Notes: generated by a model from the letters alone, not told the origin. A DNA stretch of 15,930 bases from Chloroflexota bacterium (GCA_013697395.1 JACCWY010000324.1:1-15930), one strand, 5' to 3'; positions 7,768 through 15,426 are shown, numbered from the stretch's first letter. Numbers and translations: made by a program.

Positions 7768-7781
7768 GGTCGGCGCCGACC
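7768..7781. promoter_or_regulatory. Second perfect palindrome, possible accessory operator
   Basis: GGTCGGCGCCGACC, 14 bp, also with a central CG. Its centre is 22 bp from that of the first palindrome, about two helix turns. It may be a second operator for the same or another regulator, or a hairpin in a divergent leader. The half-sites differ from those at 7745-7760. Confidence 0.45.
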
Positions 7782-7856
7782 ATCCCCCCGTTGCGAGGCG
7801 GTGCTACCATCGGGCTCCCGCCGCTTTCCATCCGCCGCCAACGGTGCTGCCTCCAG

Positions 7857-8885
7857 ATGCCCGACGAACCCGCCATTCACGCCCGCGCTCTGACTCGCGT
7901 GTACAAGGCCAAGCCCGAGCCGGTGACCGCCCTCGGAGGCGTCGATCTCGACGTCCAGCCGGGCGAGTACTTCGGGCTGCTCGGGCCGAACGGCGCCGGC
8001 AAGACGACGCTCATCAAGATCCTCACCACCCTCCTGCTTCCCACCAGTGGCACCGCGAAGGTGGCCGGGTTCGATGTCGTGAGCGAGACGGCCAAGATCC
8101 GTCGCGTCATCAACATGGTCTCCGGAGGCGAGCAGTCCGGCTACGGCCTGCTCACGTCGCGCGAGCAGCTGTGGATGTTCAGCCAGTTCTACGGGCTGCC
8201 GAACCGCGAGGGGTGGCGCCGGGTCGACGAGCTGATCGAGATCACCGGCCTCACCGAGCAGCGAGACCAGAAGGTCCGCACGCTCTCCACCGGCCAACGC
8301 CAGAAGCTCAACTTCGCGCGCGGCATGCTGAATGACCCGTGGGTCCTGTTCCTGGACGAGCCCACGCTCGGCCTCGATGTGGCGGCGGCGCGTGACCTGC
8401 GCGATCACACGCTGGCCTGGAAGGCGGCGGCGCCGGCACGAACGGTCCTGCTGACGACGCACTACATGGTCGAGGCCGAGCAGCTCTGCGACCGCATCGC
8501 CATCGTCGACCGCGGCATGATCCTGGCGCTCGGAACGCCGGAGGAGCTGCGCCGTCGCGTGCAGGCGGAGTCGATCTTCCGGATCGAGCTGGACCGGCTG
8601 CCGCAGAACGGCGGGATCGCGGCCATCGGTGACCTCCCTGGCGTCCTCTCGGCCGTCCGTGCCGACGAGGACGTGGCCGATGCGGCGGGCTCCGACCGCG
8701 TGGCGCTCAAGGTGGCGCTCGCCGACGACTCGGCACTGACCAGCGTGGTGACCGCGGTCGCGGCGCGCGGCTCGAACCTCGTCGGCCTCGCCAAGTCGGA
8801 GCCGTCGCTGGAGGACGTGTTCGTCGAGCTCGTCGGCCGTGGCTTCGGCGACGAGGACGGATCGTCGAAGGAGCCTGCGTCGTGA
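7857..8885 (+). CDS. ABC-2 type exporter, ATP-binding subunit
   Basis: Cytoplasmic ATPase of a DrrA/NatA-type ABC exporter, 342 aa. Walker A GPNGAGKTT (43-51), signature LSTGQRQK (143-150, Thr for the usual second Gly), Walker B VLFLDEPT (163-170), H-switch His202 in TTHYM, and a C-terminal EPSLEDVFVEL extension typical of drug and antibiotic exporters. The region before LTSREQL reads NMVSGGEQSGYG, so the usual Q-loop Gln is shifted or lost. The start is the ATG at 7857 (MPDEPAIHARALTRVYK), where homology begins; an in-frame TTG at 7791 would add 22 non-homologous residues. Only a weak ribosome site precedes it. The stop overlaps the next gene by GTGA, so translation is coupled. Substrate unknown. 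Confidence 0.93.
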   Translation: MPDEPAIHARALTRVYKAKPEPVTALGGVDLDVQPGEYFGLLGPNGAGKTTLIKILTTLLLPTSGTAKVAGFDVVSETAKIRRVINMVSGGEQSGYGLLTSREQLWMFSQFYGLPNREGWRRVDELIEITGLTEQRDQKVRTLSTGQRQKLNFARGMLNDPWVLFLDEPTLGLDVAAARDLRDHTLAWKAAAPARTVLLTTHYMVEAEQLCDRIAIVDRGMILALGTPEELRRRVQAESIFRIELDRLPQNGGIAAIGDLPGVLSAVRADEDVADAAGSDRVALKVALADDSALTSVVTAVAARGSNLVGLAKSEPSLEDVFVELVGRGFGDEDGSSKEPAS

Positions 8886-9757
8886 CGGCGTACCGCGCGG
8901 CACCTGCGACGAACGCACGGGAGGCGGCCGAGTGGTCGACCGGCAGGGTCATCCGGACGAACCTGCGCGCCGTCGTCGGCCGCGCCTACCCGCGCGTCAT
9001 CGGCCTCACGCGGGAGCCGTCGTGGCTCTTCTTCGAGATCTTCCTGCCATTCCTGGCGGTGAGCGCATTCGTGTTCGTGTACAGGGCGCTCGAGGCCCCA
9101 GAGGAGTACATCGGTTTCGTCGTGCTCGGCGGGGCACTGACCGCCTTCTGGCTCAACGTGGTGTGGATGATGGCGGCCCAGTTCTACTGGGAGAAGGACC
9201 AGGGCAACCTGGAGCTGTACTTCACCGCGCCGATGCACCTGATGAGCATCCTGGCCGGCATGGCGATCGGCGGCCTGGTGATGACCAGCTCGCGAGCGCT
9301 GGCGGTCATCGGCATCGGCTCCCTCCTGTACGGCGTGACGTATGACATCGAGCAGCCGCTCCTCCTGGCCGGCGTCTTTCTCCTGACGATGATCCCGCTC
9401 TACGGCATGGGGATGCTCTTCGCGTCCCTCTTCCTCCTCTGGGGCCGTGAGGCCTACCACCTGGCAGAGCTGCTCCAGGAGCCGATCTACTTCCTGGGCG
9501 GGGTCAACTTCCCGCTGCGAGCCATCGGGGCCGTGGCCGGCGTGGTGATCGCGACGCTCCCGCTCGGCGTCGGGCTCGACGCGTTGCGCCAGCTCGCCTT
9601 CTCCGGCAGCGGCGTCCAGGGTGTCCTGCCGGTCGACACCGAGGTCCTGATCCTCGCCCTAATGGGCGTCATCTTTCTCGTGGCCGCCCGGCTGGCCCTC
9701 CGCTACCTCGAGCACCTCGCCCGCCGCGAGGGTCGCCTGACCCTGCGATGGCAGTGA
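8882..9757 (+). CDS. ABC-2 type exporter, permease 1
   Basis: Integral membrane subunit, 291 aa, with a GTG start in the GTGA overlap with the ATPase gene. About six hydrophobic segments: around FFEIFLPFLAVSAFVFV, YIGFVVLGGALTAFWLNVVW, LMSILAGMAIGGLVM, LLLAGVFLLTMIPLYGMGML, AIGAVAGVVIATLPLGVGLD and LILALMGVIFLVAARLAL. The loop YWEKDQGNLELYFTAP after the second segment matches the ABC2_membrane pattern, where the coupling helix contacts the ATPase. The C-terminus is basic and cytoplasmic. It should pair with permease 2 as a heterodimer. No substrate can be assigned. Confidence 0.9.
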   Translation: MTAYRAAPATNAREAAEWSTGRVIRTNLRAVVGRAYPRVIGLTREPSWLFFEIFLPFLAVSAFVFVYRALEAPEEYIGFVVLGGALTAFWLNVVWMMAAQFYWEKDQGNLELYFTAPMHLMSILAGMAIGGLVMTSSRALAVIGIGSLLYGVTYDIEQPLLLAGVFLLTMIPLYGMGMLFASLFLLWGREAYHLAELLQEPIYFLGGVNFPLRAIGAVAGVVIATLPLGVGLDALRQLAFSGSGVQGVLPVDTEVLILALMGVIFLVAARLALRYLEHLARREGRLTLRWQ

Positions 9758-10620
9758 CCGACCGCACGGTCGCTGTGCGCGGCCTCACCCTGGCAGACGC
9801 GTGGCGCAGCTTCCGGACTGCCATCGGGCTCGGGTGGGCGATCGAGGCGAACTGGTCGGACCCGTTCCTGTTCGCGGTCTACACGTTGGCCAAGCCGCTC
9901 GCCGCGGCGGGGATTCTCATCGTCATGTTCCAGGTCATCACGCAGGGCCAGAACCCGGAGTTCCTTCAGTTCCTGATCGTCGGCAGCGCCCTCTGGAACG
10001 TCGTGTTCGGCGTCATGGCCGGCCTCGTACAGTCGATCCTCGAGGACCGGGAGCGCTACCGGATGCTGAAATACATCGTCGTCACTCCCGCCTCGCTGTT
10101 CCCGTTCCTGCTGGGCCGATCGCTGGCGCGCGTGGTCGTCTCTTTCGTGGCCGTGGCGCTCACGCTGCTCGTGGGAGTCGTCTTCCTGGGCGTCGAACTG
10201 CGGCCGAACTTCGTCATCCTGGTGCCTGCGACGATCGTCGGTGTCCTGGCCGTCATCGGTCTCGGCATCTTCATGGCCGGCTGGTGCCTCCAGCTGCGGC
10301 AGGAGGCGTGGCACTACCCCGAGGCGATCGCCGGCGCGCTCTACCTCGTCTCGGGCGCGATCTTCCCGATCGACGTCCTCCCGGGCATCCTTCACCCGAT
10401 GGCGTATGCCTCGCCCACGACCTGGTGGCTCGAGGCGTCGCGCCGCGGCCTGATGGGCCACGGGTCGCCGGGCGTGATCGGCGGGCTGCCGGATGCCCTG
10501 GTCATGCTCTTCCTGGTCGCGAGCACGGCGATCACCATCCCTCTGGCGCTCGCCGCCTTCGGCTGGTTCATGCGCCGCGCCCGCCAGGCCGGCGTGCTGG
10601 ACATGGTGACGGGGAGCTAG
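9748..10620 (+). CDS. ABC-2 type exporter, permease 2
   Basis: Second membrane subunit, 290 aa, starting at an ATG 10 bases inside the end of permease 1, so the three genes form one tightly coupled operon. Hydrophobic segments include LAKPLAAAGILIVMFQV, FLIVGSALWNVVFGVMAGLV, VVSFVAVALTLLVGVVFLGV, FVILVPATIVGVLAVIGLGIF, ALYLVSGAIFPIDVLPG and ALVMLFLVASTAITIPLALAAF. The EDRERYRMLKYIVVTP loop and GAIFPIDVLP near the fifth segment are typical of ABC-2 permeases. It ends TAG; 60 bp separate it from the convergent membrane-protein gene, with only a short CGAGT/ACTCG hairpin (10654-10665) and no convincing terminator. Confidence 0.9.
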   Translation: MAVTDRTVAVRGLTLADAWRSFRTAIGLGWAIEANWSDPFLFAVYTLAKPLAAAGILIVMFQVITQGQNPEFLQFLIVGSALWNVVFGVMAGLVQSILEDRERYRMLKYIVVTPASLFPFLLGRSLARVVVSFVAVALTLLVGVVFLGVELRPNFVILVPATIVGVLAVIGLGIFMAGWCLQLRQEAWHYPEAIAGALYLVSGAIFPIDVLPGILHPMAYASPTTWWLEASRRGLMGHGSPGVIGGLPDALVMLFLVASTAITIPLALAAFGWFMRRARQAGVLDMVTGS

Positions 10621-10680
10621 AACCAGCCTCCAGGACCGATGCGACCCGCCGCACGAGTCAACTCGGCCGGCGGCGACGGG

Positions 10681-11208
10681 TCAGCGCACGTATTCCTCGT
10701 AGTCCGTCGCGACGAACGTGTTCTCGCACTGCCGGCGCCGCTCCGGGACGCAGGACGCGGCCGTCGGGTCGGAGAAGCTGCCGACGAAGACGAGCTGCTG
10801 GCCGCGCAGGTTTGGACCGCCGGGTTGCGCGCGCGAGGGAAAGGCACGTCCCTGCTCTGCGGCCAGCCGCACCCCGTCGCGGAGCAGCTCTTCCTGGGTC
10901 ACGTCCTCTGGCGGCTGCTCGGGAAGCAGGATTCGCAGCGGACAGTCGCGCTGGAGCCAGGCGACCGAAGGATCCGCCCCGCCGGAATCGCCAGCGCAGT
11001 CCGCGTCGAGCTCCGCGTACCAGCCCGTGACGTGGAGCTCGTCGCTCCCCCACCGGTCCGCGGGCGGGCCGCCGGCCAGGACCTCGTCGACGGTCAGCGG
11101 GTCGACCTTCGGCCGCGTGCCGCCCGACGAGCCCACCACCAGCAGGAACAGCACCAAGGCGCCGAGCGCCACCACGGCCAGGACGCCGAGCCGCACCTCG
11201 CGCGTCAC
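10681..11208 (-). CDS. Unrecognised membrane-anchored extracytoplasmic protein
   Basis: A 175-aa protein I cannot assign. The N-terminus MTREVRLGVLAVVALGALVL continues as a hydrophobic anchor up to about residue 26, then GSSGGTRPK, so most of the chain should lie outside the membrane. The outer part has about four cysteines (DADCAG, QRDCPL, ASCVPE, RRQCEN), fitting two disulfides, and strands such as ELHVTGWYAEL and GQQLVFVGSF that suggest a small beta-rich domain. The GTG start at 11208 is chosen because it overlaps the UDG stop as GTGA, the same arrangement as at the next junction, and follows a GGGGGTGGG stretch; the ATG at 11226 would add six Gly-rich residues. Last gene of the uvrB-side unit. 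Confidence 0.78.
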   Translation of the reverse strand: MTREVRLGVLAVVALGALVLFLLVVGSSGGTRPKVDPLTVDEVLAGGPPADRWGSDELHVTGWYAELDADCAGDSGGADPSVAWLQRDCPLRILLPEQPPEDVTQEELLRDGVRLAAEQGRAFPSRAQPGGPNLRGQQLVFVGSFSDPTAASCVPERRRQCENTFVATDYEEYVR

Positions 11209-11873
11209 GCGCCCACCCCCGCCCATCGGTCTCGGAGCAATCCGATCCCCCGCCGCCAGAGCTCAACACGGGCCGGGTCATTGAGCCAGGTCGATGCACC
11301 CGACGGGTGCGGCAGGCACAGGACCGATGCACCCGGCGCGGCCTCCCAGGCCAGCTCCCTCCCGACCAGCTCATCGAGCCGCGCGTTCGGGCCGAAGGCG
11401 AACCGATGCGCGAATCCGCCAACGAGGAGGACGAGCCGGGGGTGAACGAGCCGCAGCTCCTCGCGCAGGAACGGGCTCCAACGCGCGATCTCGTCGCGCG
11501 ACGGCGGCCGGTCCACCGACGACCCGGACGCGCGGCCCGGATAGCACTTTCCGACGCTCGTCACGTACCAGCGATCCCGGAAGTCGTCGACGCCGATGCC
11601 GGCCGCGGCGAGCCACCCGACGAGCCGCTTCCCCGCGTCCCACGCGAACGGCAGGCCGGTCTCGATCTCGCGCCAGCCGGGCGCCTGGCCGACGAGCATG
11701 GCGCGCTCCGTGCCGTCGCCGGAGAGGACGGGCGGCGACCCGTCATCACAGGACGGCATCGTGTCCTGGAGCGCGCGCAGCGGCGTGCCGGGGGGAGCGC
11801 GCCGCGGAGCCGGCGTCGGCCAGTCGCCGGCGTACCGCAACCGTTTGGGTGATGCGGTCGCGAGGTCGATCAC
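11205..11873 (-). CDS. Uracil-DNA glycosylase superfamily protein, partial loss of Fe-S ligands
   Basis: UDG-fold protein of 222 aa, expected to act on uracil or other damaged bases in DNA. Motif 1 is GQAPGWREIETGLPF (62-76) and motif 2 LPHPSGAST (187-195), both as in the family 4/5-like UDGs; LVLLVGGFAH (148-156) is the core strand. Family 4 enzymes hold a 4Fe-4S cluster with four cysteines; here only Cys42 and Cys110 occupy plausible ligand places, and the position before PFLREEL carries Trp132, so the cluster is probably absent. The GTG start at 11873 overlaps the stop of the preceding gene as GTGA, giving coupled translation without its own Shine-Dalgarno. Located downstream of uvrB in the same direction, which supports a repair role. 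Actual base specificity is unknown. Confidence 0.85.
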   Translation of the reverse strand: MIDLATASPKRLRYAGDWPTPAPRRAPPGTPLRALQDTMPSCDDGSPPVLSGDGTERAMLVGQAPGWREIETGLPFAWDAGKRLVGWLAAAGIGVDDFRDRWYVTSVGKCYPGRASGSSVDRPPSRDEIARWSPFLREELRLVHPRLVLLVGGFAHRFAFGPNARLDELVGRELAWEAAPGASVLCLPHPSGASTWLNDPARVELWRRGIGLLRDRWAGVGA

Positions 11874-12487
11874 CCGGTCGGGCGGAGCGCCTCGGCGGCC
11901 CGCAGGTCGTCGGCGATGGCAAGCCGCAGCATGCGGCGCACGCCGTCGTGCGATGGGCCTGCCCCTTCGAGGGCATCGGTCAGGGCGTCCCGCGCGGCGT
12001 ACAGGCGGTCGACCGGGTCAGCCGACAGCTCGGGGGCTCCGCCGCCCAGCTCGCGCACGAACGCGATGTCCTGGCGCTCGATCGCGTCGAGCAGATCGGC
12101 GGCCGAGGATGGGTCGCTCGCATCGAGCACGGACGCCAGCTCCTCGCGCGCCAGCTCGAGCCAGCGCAGCCAGGTCGCGAACTCGCTGTCGCTCGGCGGC
12201 AGCTCGTCCAGCGTGAACGCGGCCCGGCGACGCGTGCCGTCCAGTTCGCTCGCGGCTGCGCGCTCGACCTCGTACCAGTTGTCGCCAACGAAGTCGGCCT
12301 GCGACTCACCGCCGGCCCGGAGCCACGCAGTGAACCGGCCGACGCGTCGCGGCATCGAACCCGCCGCCTCGTCGTCGGTTGCGGCGAAGACGGCACAGCC
12401 CGGAAGCTCGGCGGCGTAGGCGCCGACCAGCCCTCGGCCGTCGACGTCCGTCTCGATGAAGATCGCATGCGGCATGGTGCCTGCCAT
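11870..12487 (-). CDS. HicB-like N-terminal domain fused to a helical, possibly DinB-like, domain
   Basis: A 205-aa protein. Residues ~7-60 look like the HicB/UPF0150 fold: a strand IFIETD, GLVGAYAAELPGCAVFAATDDEA with the family's LPGC turn (28-31), then a helix ending in TAWLRAGGE. Residues ~95-205 are all-helical and acidic (SEFATWLRWLELAREELASVL, split at WLRWLEL) and recall DinB/YfiT-type four-helix proteins, but without the His metal ligands of active members. No HicA toxin lies next to it, so a toxin-antitoxin role is not supported. The ATG at 12487 is set by AAGAAGGA 8 bases upstream. It overlaps the UDG gene by GTGA and follows uvrB by 103 bp in the same direction. Function unknown. 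Confidence 0.8.
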   Translation of the reverse strand: MAGTMPHAIFIETDVDGRGLVGAYAAELPGCAVFAATDDEAAGSMPRRVGRFTAWLRAGGESQADFVGDNWYEVERAAASELDGTRRRAAFTLDELPPSDSEFATWLRWLELAREELASVLDASDPSSAADLLDAIERQDIAFVRELGGGAPELSADPVDRLYAARDALTDALEGAGPSHDGVRRMLRLAIADDLRAAEALRPTG

Positions 12488-12495
12488 CAGGCCGA

Positions 12496-12503
12496 TCCTT
12501 CTT
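12496..12503 (-). promoter_or_regulatory. Ribosome binding site of the HicB-like gene
   Basis: AAGAAGGA with an 8-base spacer to the ATG at 12487, which favours that start over the in-frame ATG at 12475. Confidence 0.7.
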
Positions 12504-12525
12504 CCGGCAGCACGGCATCCCGCTC

Positions 12526-12541
12526 ACCGCAGGGCTGCGGT
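12526..12541 (-). terminator. Weak hairpin between uvrB and the HicB-like gene
   Basis: ACCGCAG/CTGCGGT separated by two bases, 50 bases past the uvrB stop; the stem would open to 6 bp with a 4-base loop. No T-run follows. It may attenuate read-through from uvrB, or be chance. Confidence 0.25.
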
Positions 12542-12590
12542 ACTCGGTGACTTGTCTCGCGGTCCGCGAGCAGGATCGCCACGGCGCAGC

Positions 12591-14741
12591 CTAGGGGCGA
12601 CGACGACGCGGTGGTCGCCGACGCGACCCGGCCGCGATCACGTTCGGGCGCGTCTGCACGCTGAACACGTTCGATGGCTCACGCCCTCGCCGGCCATCGC
12701 CGTCCCCGTTCGCGGCGTCCTCCGCCGCCGCGGCGTACACCTCGGCCGGAATGCTGCCGGGAGCCGCCGCGAGCTCCTCCCGGAGGCGACGGAGCTGGAG
12801 GATCTCGTCGCGCAGTGCAGCGGCACGCTCGAACTCGAGGTTGCGGGCTGCCTCCTTCATCTGCGCCTCGAGCCGCCCGGTCATCGCGGCCAGCTCCTCC
12901 GGCTCCTTCCCGGCCACCTGGAGCTCTGCCCGCTCCTCGGCGACGCGCCGCAGGCTCTCGTGGATGTCGCGGATCTCCTTGATGATCGTCTCGGGCGTGA
13001 TGCCGTGCTCGGTGTTGTAGGCGACCTGCTTCTCCCGCCGCCGGTCCGTCTCGTCCATCGCGGCGCGCATCGAGTCGGTCACGCGGTCCGCGTACATGAG
13101 GACCCGGCCGCCGATGTTGCGCGCCGCGCGCCCGACCACCTGGATGAGCGAGCCACCCGAGCGCAGGAATCCCTCCTTGTCGGCGTCGAGGATCGCGACC
13201 AGCGTCACCTCGGGCAGGTCGAGGCCCTCCCGCAGCAGGTTGATGCCGACGAGCACGTCGTACACGCCCAGGCGCAGGTCGCGCAGGATCTCGATCCGTT
13301 CGTGTGTGTCGACCTCGGAGTGCAGCCACTGGACCTTGATGCCCAGCTCGGCCAGGTAGTCGGCAAGGTCCTCGGCCATCTTCTTGGTGAGGGTCGTGAC
13401 CAGTACGCGCTCGCCGCGCTCGACCGTGGCGCGAATCTCGGCCAGCAGGTCATCGATCTGGCCGGCCGTGGGGCGCACGGTGATCGTCGGGTCCACGACG
13501 CCGGTTGGCCGGATGAACTGCTCGGCCACCCGCTCAGCACGCTCTCGCTCATACGGGCCCGGCGTGGCCGACATGTAGACGACCTGGCTCATGTGGTCCT
13601 CGAATTCCTCGAAGGTCAGCGGCCGGTTGTCGAGCGCCGAGGGGAGGCGGAACCCGAAGTCGACGAGGATCTCCTTGCGGGTCCGGTCGTTCTTGTACAT
13701 GCCATGGACCTGCGGGATCGTGATGTGGCTCTCGTCGACGACCAGGAGGAAGTCGGTCGGGAAGTAGTCGATCAGCGTCCACGGCCGTGAGCCCGCCTCG
13801 CGACCCGCGAGGTGGCGCGAGTAATTCTCGATCCCGGAGCAGAAGCCGACCTCGCGCATCATCTCGAGGTCGAACACGGTGCGCTGTCGCAGCCGTGCCG
13901 CCTCGAGGTCTCGTCCCTGGTCGTTGAGCCAGGCGACGCGTTCCTCCATCTCGGCCTCGATCTTCTCGGCGGCGGCGAGCAGCTTGTCGCGCGGCGTCAC
14001 GTAGTGCGAGGCCGGGTACAGGTTGACCTCGGTTCGTTCGGCGAGGACCTCGCCCGTCAGGTCGTCGATCTCGACGATCCGCTCGACCTCGTCGCCAAAG
14101 AAGTCGACCCGCACGACGTACTGGCCGTGCGGGGGCTGAACCTCGAGGACGTCGCCGCGCACCCGGAACTTCGCGCGGCCCAGGGCCGCGTCGTTGCGCT
14201 GGTACTGGAGGTCGACCAGGTGGCGCAGGATCCCGTCGCGGCGGTAGTGACCGCCGCGCTTGAGCTGGATGACGGTCGCCCCGTAGTCGACGGGCGCCCC
14301 GAGGCCATAGATGGCTGAGACCGACGCGACGATCACGACGTCCCGGCGCTCGAAGAGCGCGCGCGTGGCGTTGTGGCGCAACCGGTCGATCTCGTCGTTG
14401 CGGGACGAGTCCTTCTCGATGTACGTATCGGTCCGGGGCAGGTAGGCCTCCGGCTGGAAGTAGTCGTAGTAGCTCACGAAGTACTCCACCGCGTTGTCGG
14501 GGAAGAACTCCTTGAACTCCTGGTAGAGCTGCGCGGCGAGCGTCTTGTTGTGCGCCATGATCAGGGTCGGCTTCTGGACGGCCTCGATCACGCGGGCCGC
14601 GGTGAAGGTCTTCCCGGTTCCGGTGGCACCCAGCAGCACCTGGTGCTTGAGACCGGCGCCGATGCCGTCGACGAGCGACGCGATCGCCGTCGGCTGATCA
14701 CCGGTCGGCTCGAACGGGGCGTGGACCTTCAGGTCGGGCAT
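12591..14741 (-). CDS. uvrB: UvrABC excinuclease subunit B
   Basis: Helicase-like damage verifier of nucleotide excision repair; receives DNA from UvrA and recruits UvrC. 716 aa, slightly longer than usual because of a ~50-residue Ala/Arg-rich tail. Walker A GATGTGKTF (38-46), the damage-probing beta-hairpin YYDYFQPEAYLPRTDTYIEK (91-110), DESH box in VVDESHITIPQVHG, helicase motif VI QVVGRAARN, and a C-terminal UVR motif (about 620-650, AARNLEFERAAALRDEI) that contacts UvrA and UvrC. The ATG at 14741 is the start used across the family (MPDLKVHAPFEPTGDQP). There is no Shine-Dalgarno, but TAGAAT lies 9 bases upstream, suggesting a near-leaderless message. Unlike uvrA, there is no SOS box. Confidence 0.98.
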   Translation of the reverse strand: MPDLKVHAPFEPTGDQPTAIASLVDGIGAGLKHQVLLGATGTGKTFTAARVIEAVQKPTLIMAHNKTLAAQLYQEFKEFFPDNAVEYFVSYYDYFQPEAYLPRTDTYIEKDSSRNDEIDRLRHNATRALFERRDVVIVASVSAIYGLGAPVDYGATVIQLKRGGHYRRDGILRHLVDLQYQRNDAALGRAKFRVRGDVLEVQPPHGQYVVRVDFFGDEVERIVEIDDLTGEVLAERTEVNLYPASHYVTPRDKLLAAAEKIEAEMEERVAWLNDQGRDLEAARLRQRTVFDLEMMREVGFCSGIENYSRHLAGREAGSRPWTLIDYFPTDFLLVVDESHITIPQVHGMYKNDRTRKEILVDFGFRLPSALDNRPLTFEEFEDHMSQVVYMSATPGPYERERAERVAEQFIRPTGVVDPTITVRPTAGQIDDLLAEIRATVERGERVLVTTLTKKMAEDLADYLAELGIKVQWLHSEVDTHERIEILRDLRLGVYDVLVGINLLREGLDLPEVTLVAILDADKEGFLRSGGSLIQVVGRAARNIGGRVLMYADRVTDSMRAAMDETDRRREKQVAYNTEHGITPETIIKEIRDIHESLRRVAEERAELQVAGKEPEELAAMTGRLEAQMKEAARNLEFERAAALRDEILQLRRLREELAAAPGSIPAEVYAAAAEDAANGDGDGRRGREPSNVFSVQTRPNVIAAGSRRRPPRRRRP

Positions 14742-14750
14742 GGGCCACCG

Positions 14751-14756
14751 ATTCTA
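14751..14756 (-). promoter_or_regulatory. Probable -10 element of uvrB
   Basis: TAGAAT on the minus strand, 9 bases before the uvrB ATG, the same spacing as the -10 of uvrA. A weak TTGCAT (14776-14781) with a long 19-bp spacer is the best -35. Implies a transcript starting 1-4 bases before the ATG. Confidence 0.5.
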
Positions 14757-14859
14757 GCGGGCCTCCATCGGTCCCATGCAAAGCGCCCCCAACGGCCTAT
14801 ATCGGTACCAGTGGCCCCTTCATAGGATCGATGTGCTGCCCTGCCCTGTCCACCATGAA

Positions 14860-15426
14860 ATGAGCCCGTTGATCACGACACAGAGATTGCCCTCCGCCCA
14901 CGGCCCTGCACCGATACCGGCGACGCCGGTCGTCGGTGCGCCCGGCCGCGAGCCCGAGTGGGGCCAGGCGATGGTCGAGTTCGCCGCCGTCATCCTTCCG
15001 CTGGTCTTCATCCTGGCCGGCATCATCCAGTTCGGGTTCATCTTCGCCGCGTACGTGGGTGTCAGCAACTCGGCTCGTGAGGCGGGACGGGCCGGGACGA
15101 TCTACGAGTACGACGCGAACCAGGGCCAGGGCCAGAACGACCTCATGCGCTGCCAGGCCATCCTGGCCGCAGCCCAGCAGTCGCTCGACGTCGGCGTTCC
15201 CGGACAGTTCTCCGGGACCTGCGCTGCCGTGACCGGTGGCGGCGACCTCGCCATCGCGTATCCCGACTCCGGCACGTGCACGGGCTCGTCGCGAACGGGG
15301 TGCCAGCTGCGCGTGACCCTCACCTACCGGCAGCCGATCCTCGTCCCCCTGGTCGGCACGCTCCTCAGCTCCGACGGGAGCAATTCGATCGCGCTCCGCG
15401 CCAACGTGACCATGGTGCTCAACTGA
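14860..15426 (+). CDS. TadE-like pseudopilin
   Basis: Minor pseudopilin of a Tad/Flp tight-adherence pilus system, 188 aa. After a Pro-rich cytoplasmic lead of ~40 residues comes the TadE signature WGQAMVEFAAVILPLVFILA (hydrophobic segment ~44-70) with the conserved Glu of the prepilin-like motif, then SNSAREAGRAG, typical of the family. The outer part has five cysteines (MRCQ, GTCAA, GTCTG, TGCQL) and ends in a strand ANVTMVLN. The ATG at 14860 is preferred; an ATG at 14776 would add 28 residues and lie in the uvrB promoter. Neither has a clear Shine-Dalgarno. Its TGA overlaps the next ATG (TGATG), so both are co-translated. Divergent from uvrB. Confidence 0.85.
   Translation: MSPLITTQRLPSAHGPAPIPATPVVGAPGREPEWGQAMVEFAAVILPLVFILAGIIQFGFIFAAYVGVSNSAREAGRAGTIYEYDANQGQGQNDLMRCQAILAAAQQSLDVGVPGQFSGTCAAVTGGGDLAIAYPDSGTCTGSSRTGCQLRVTLTYRQPILVPLVGTLLSSDGSNSIALRANVTMVLN

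Noticed and set aside
7737..8918. 393-codon open frame on the minus strand opposite the ABC ATPase
   Set aside because: Shadow of the ATPase gene; composition is Arg/Ala/Glu-rich and shows no domain.
11870..12487. HicAB toxin-antitoxin system
   Set aside because: No small HicA-like double-stranded RNA-binding toxin is encoded next to it; neighbours are uvrB and a UDG-fold gene.
14711..14725. CGAACGGGGCGTGG near the uvrB start as an SOS box
   Set aside because: Only the left half-site matches; it lies inside the uvrB coding region and is not palindromic.
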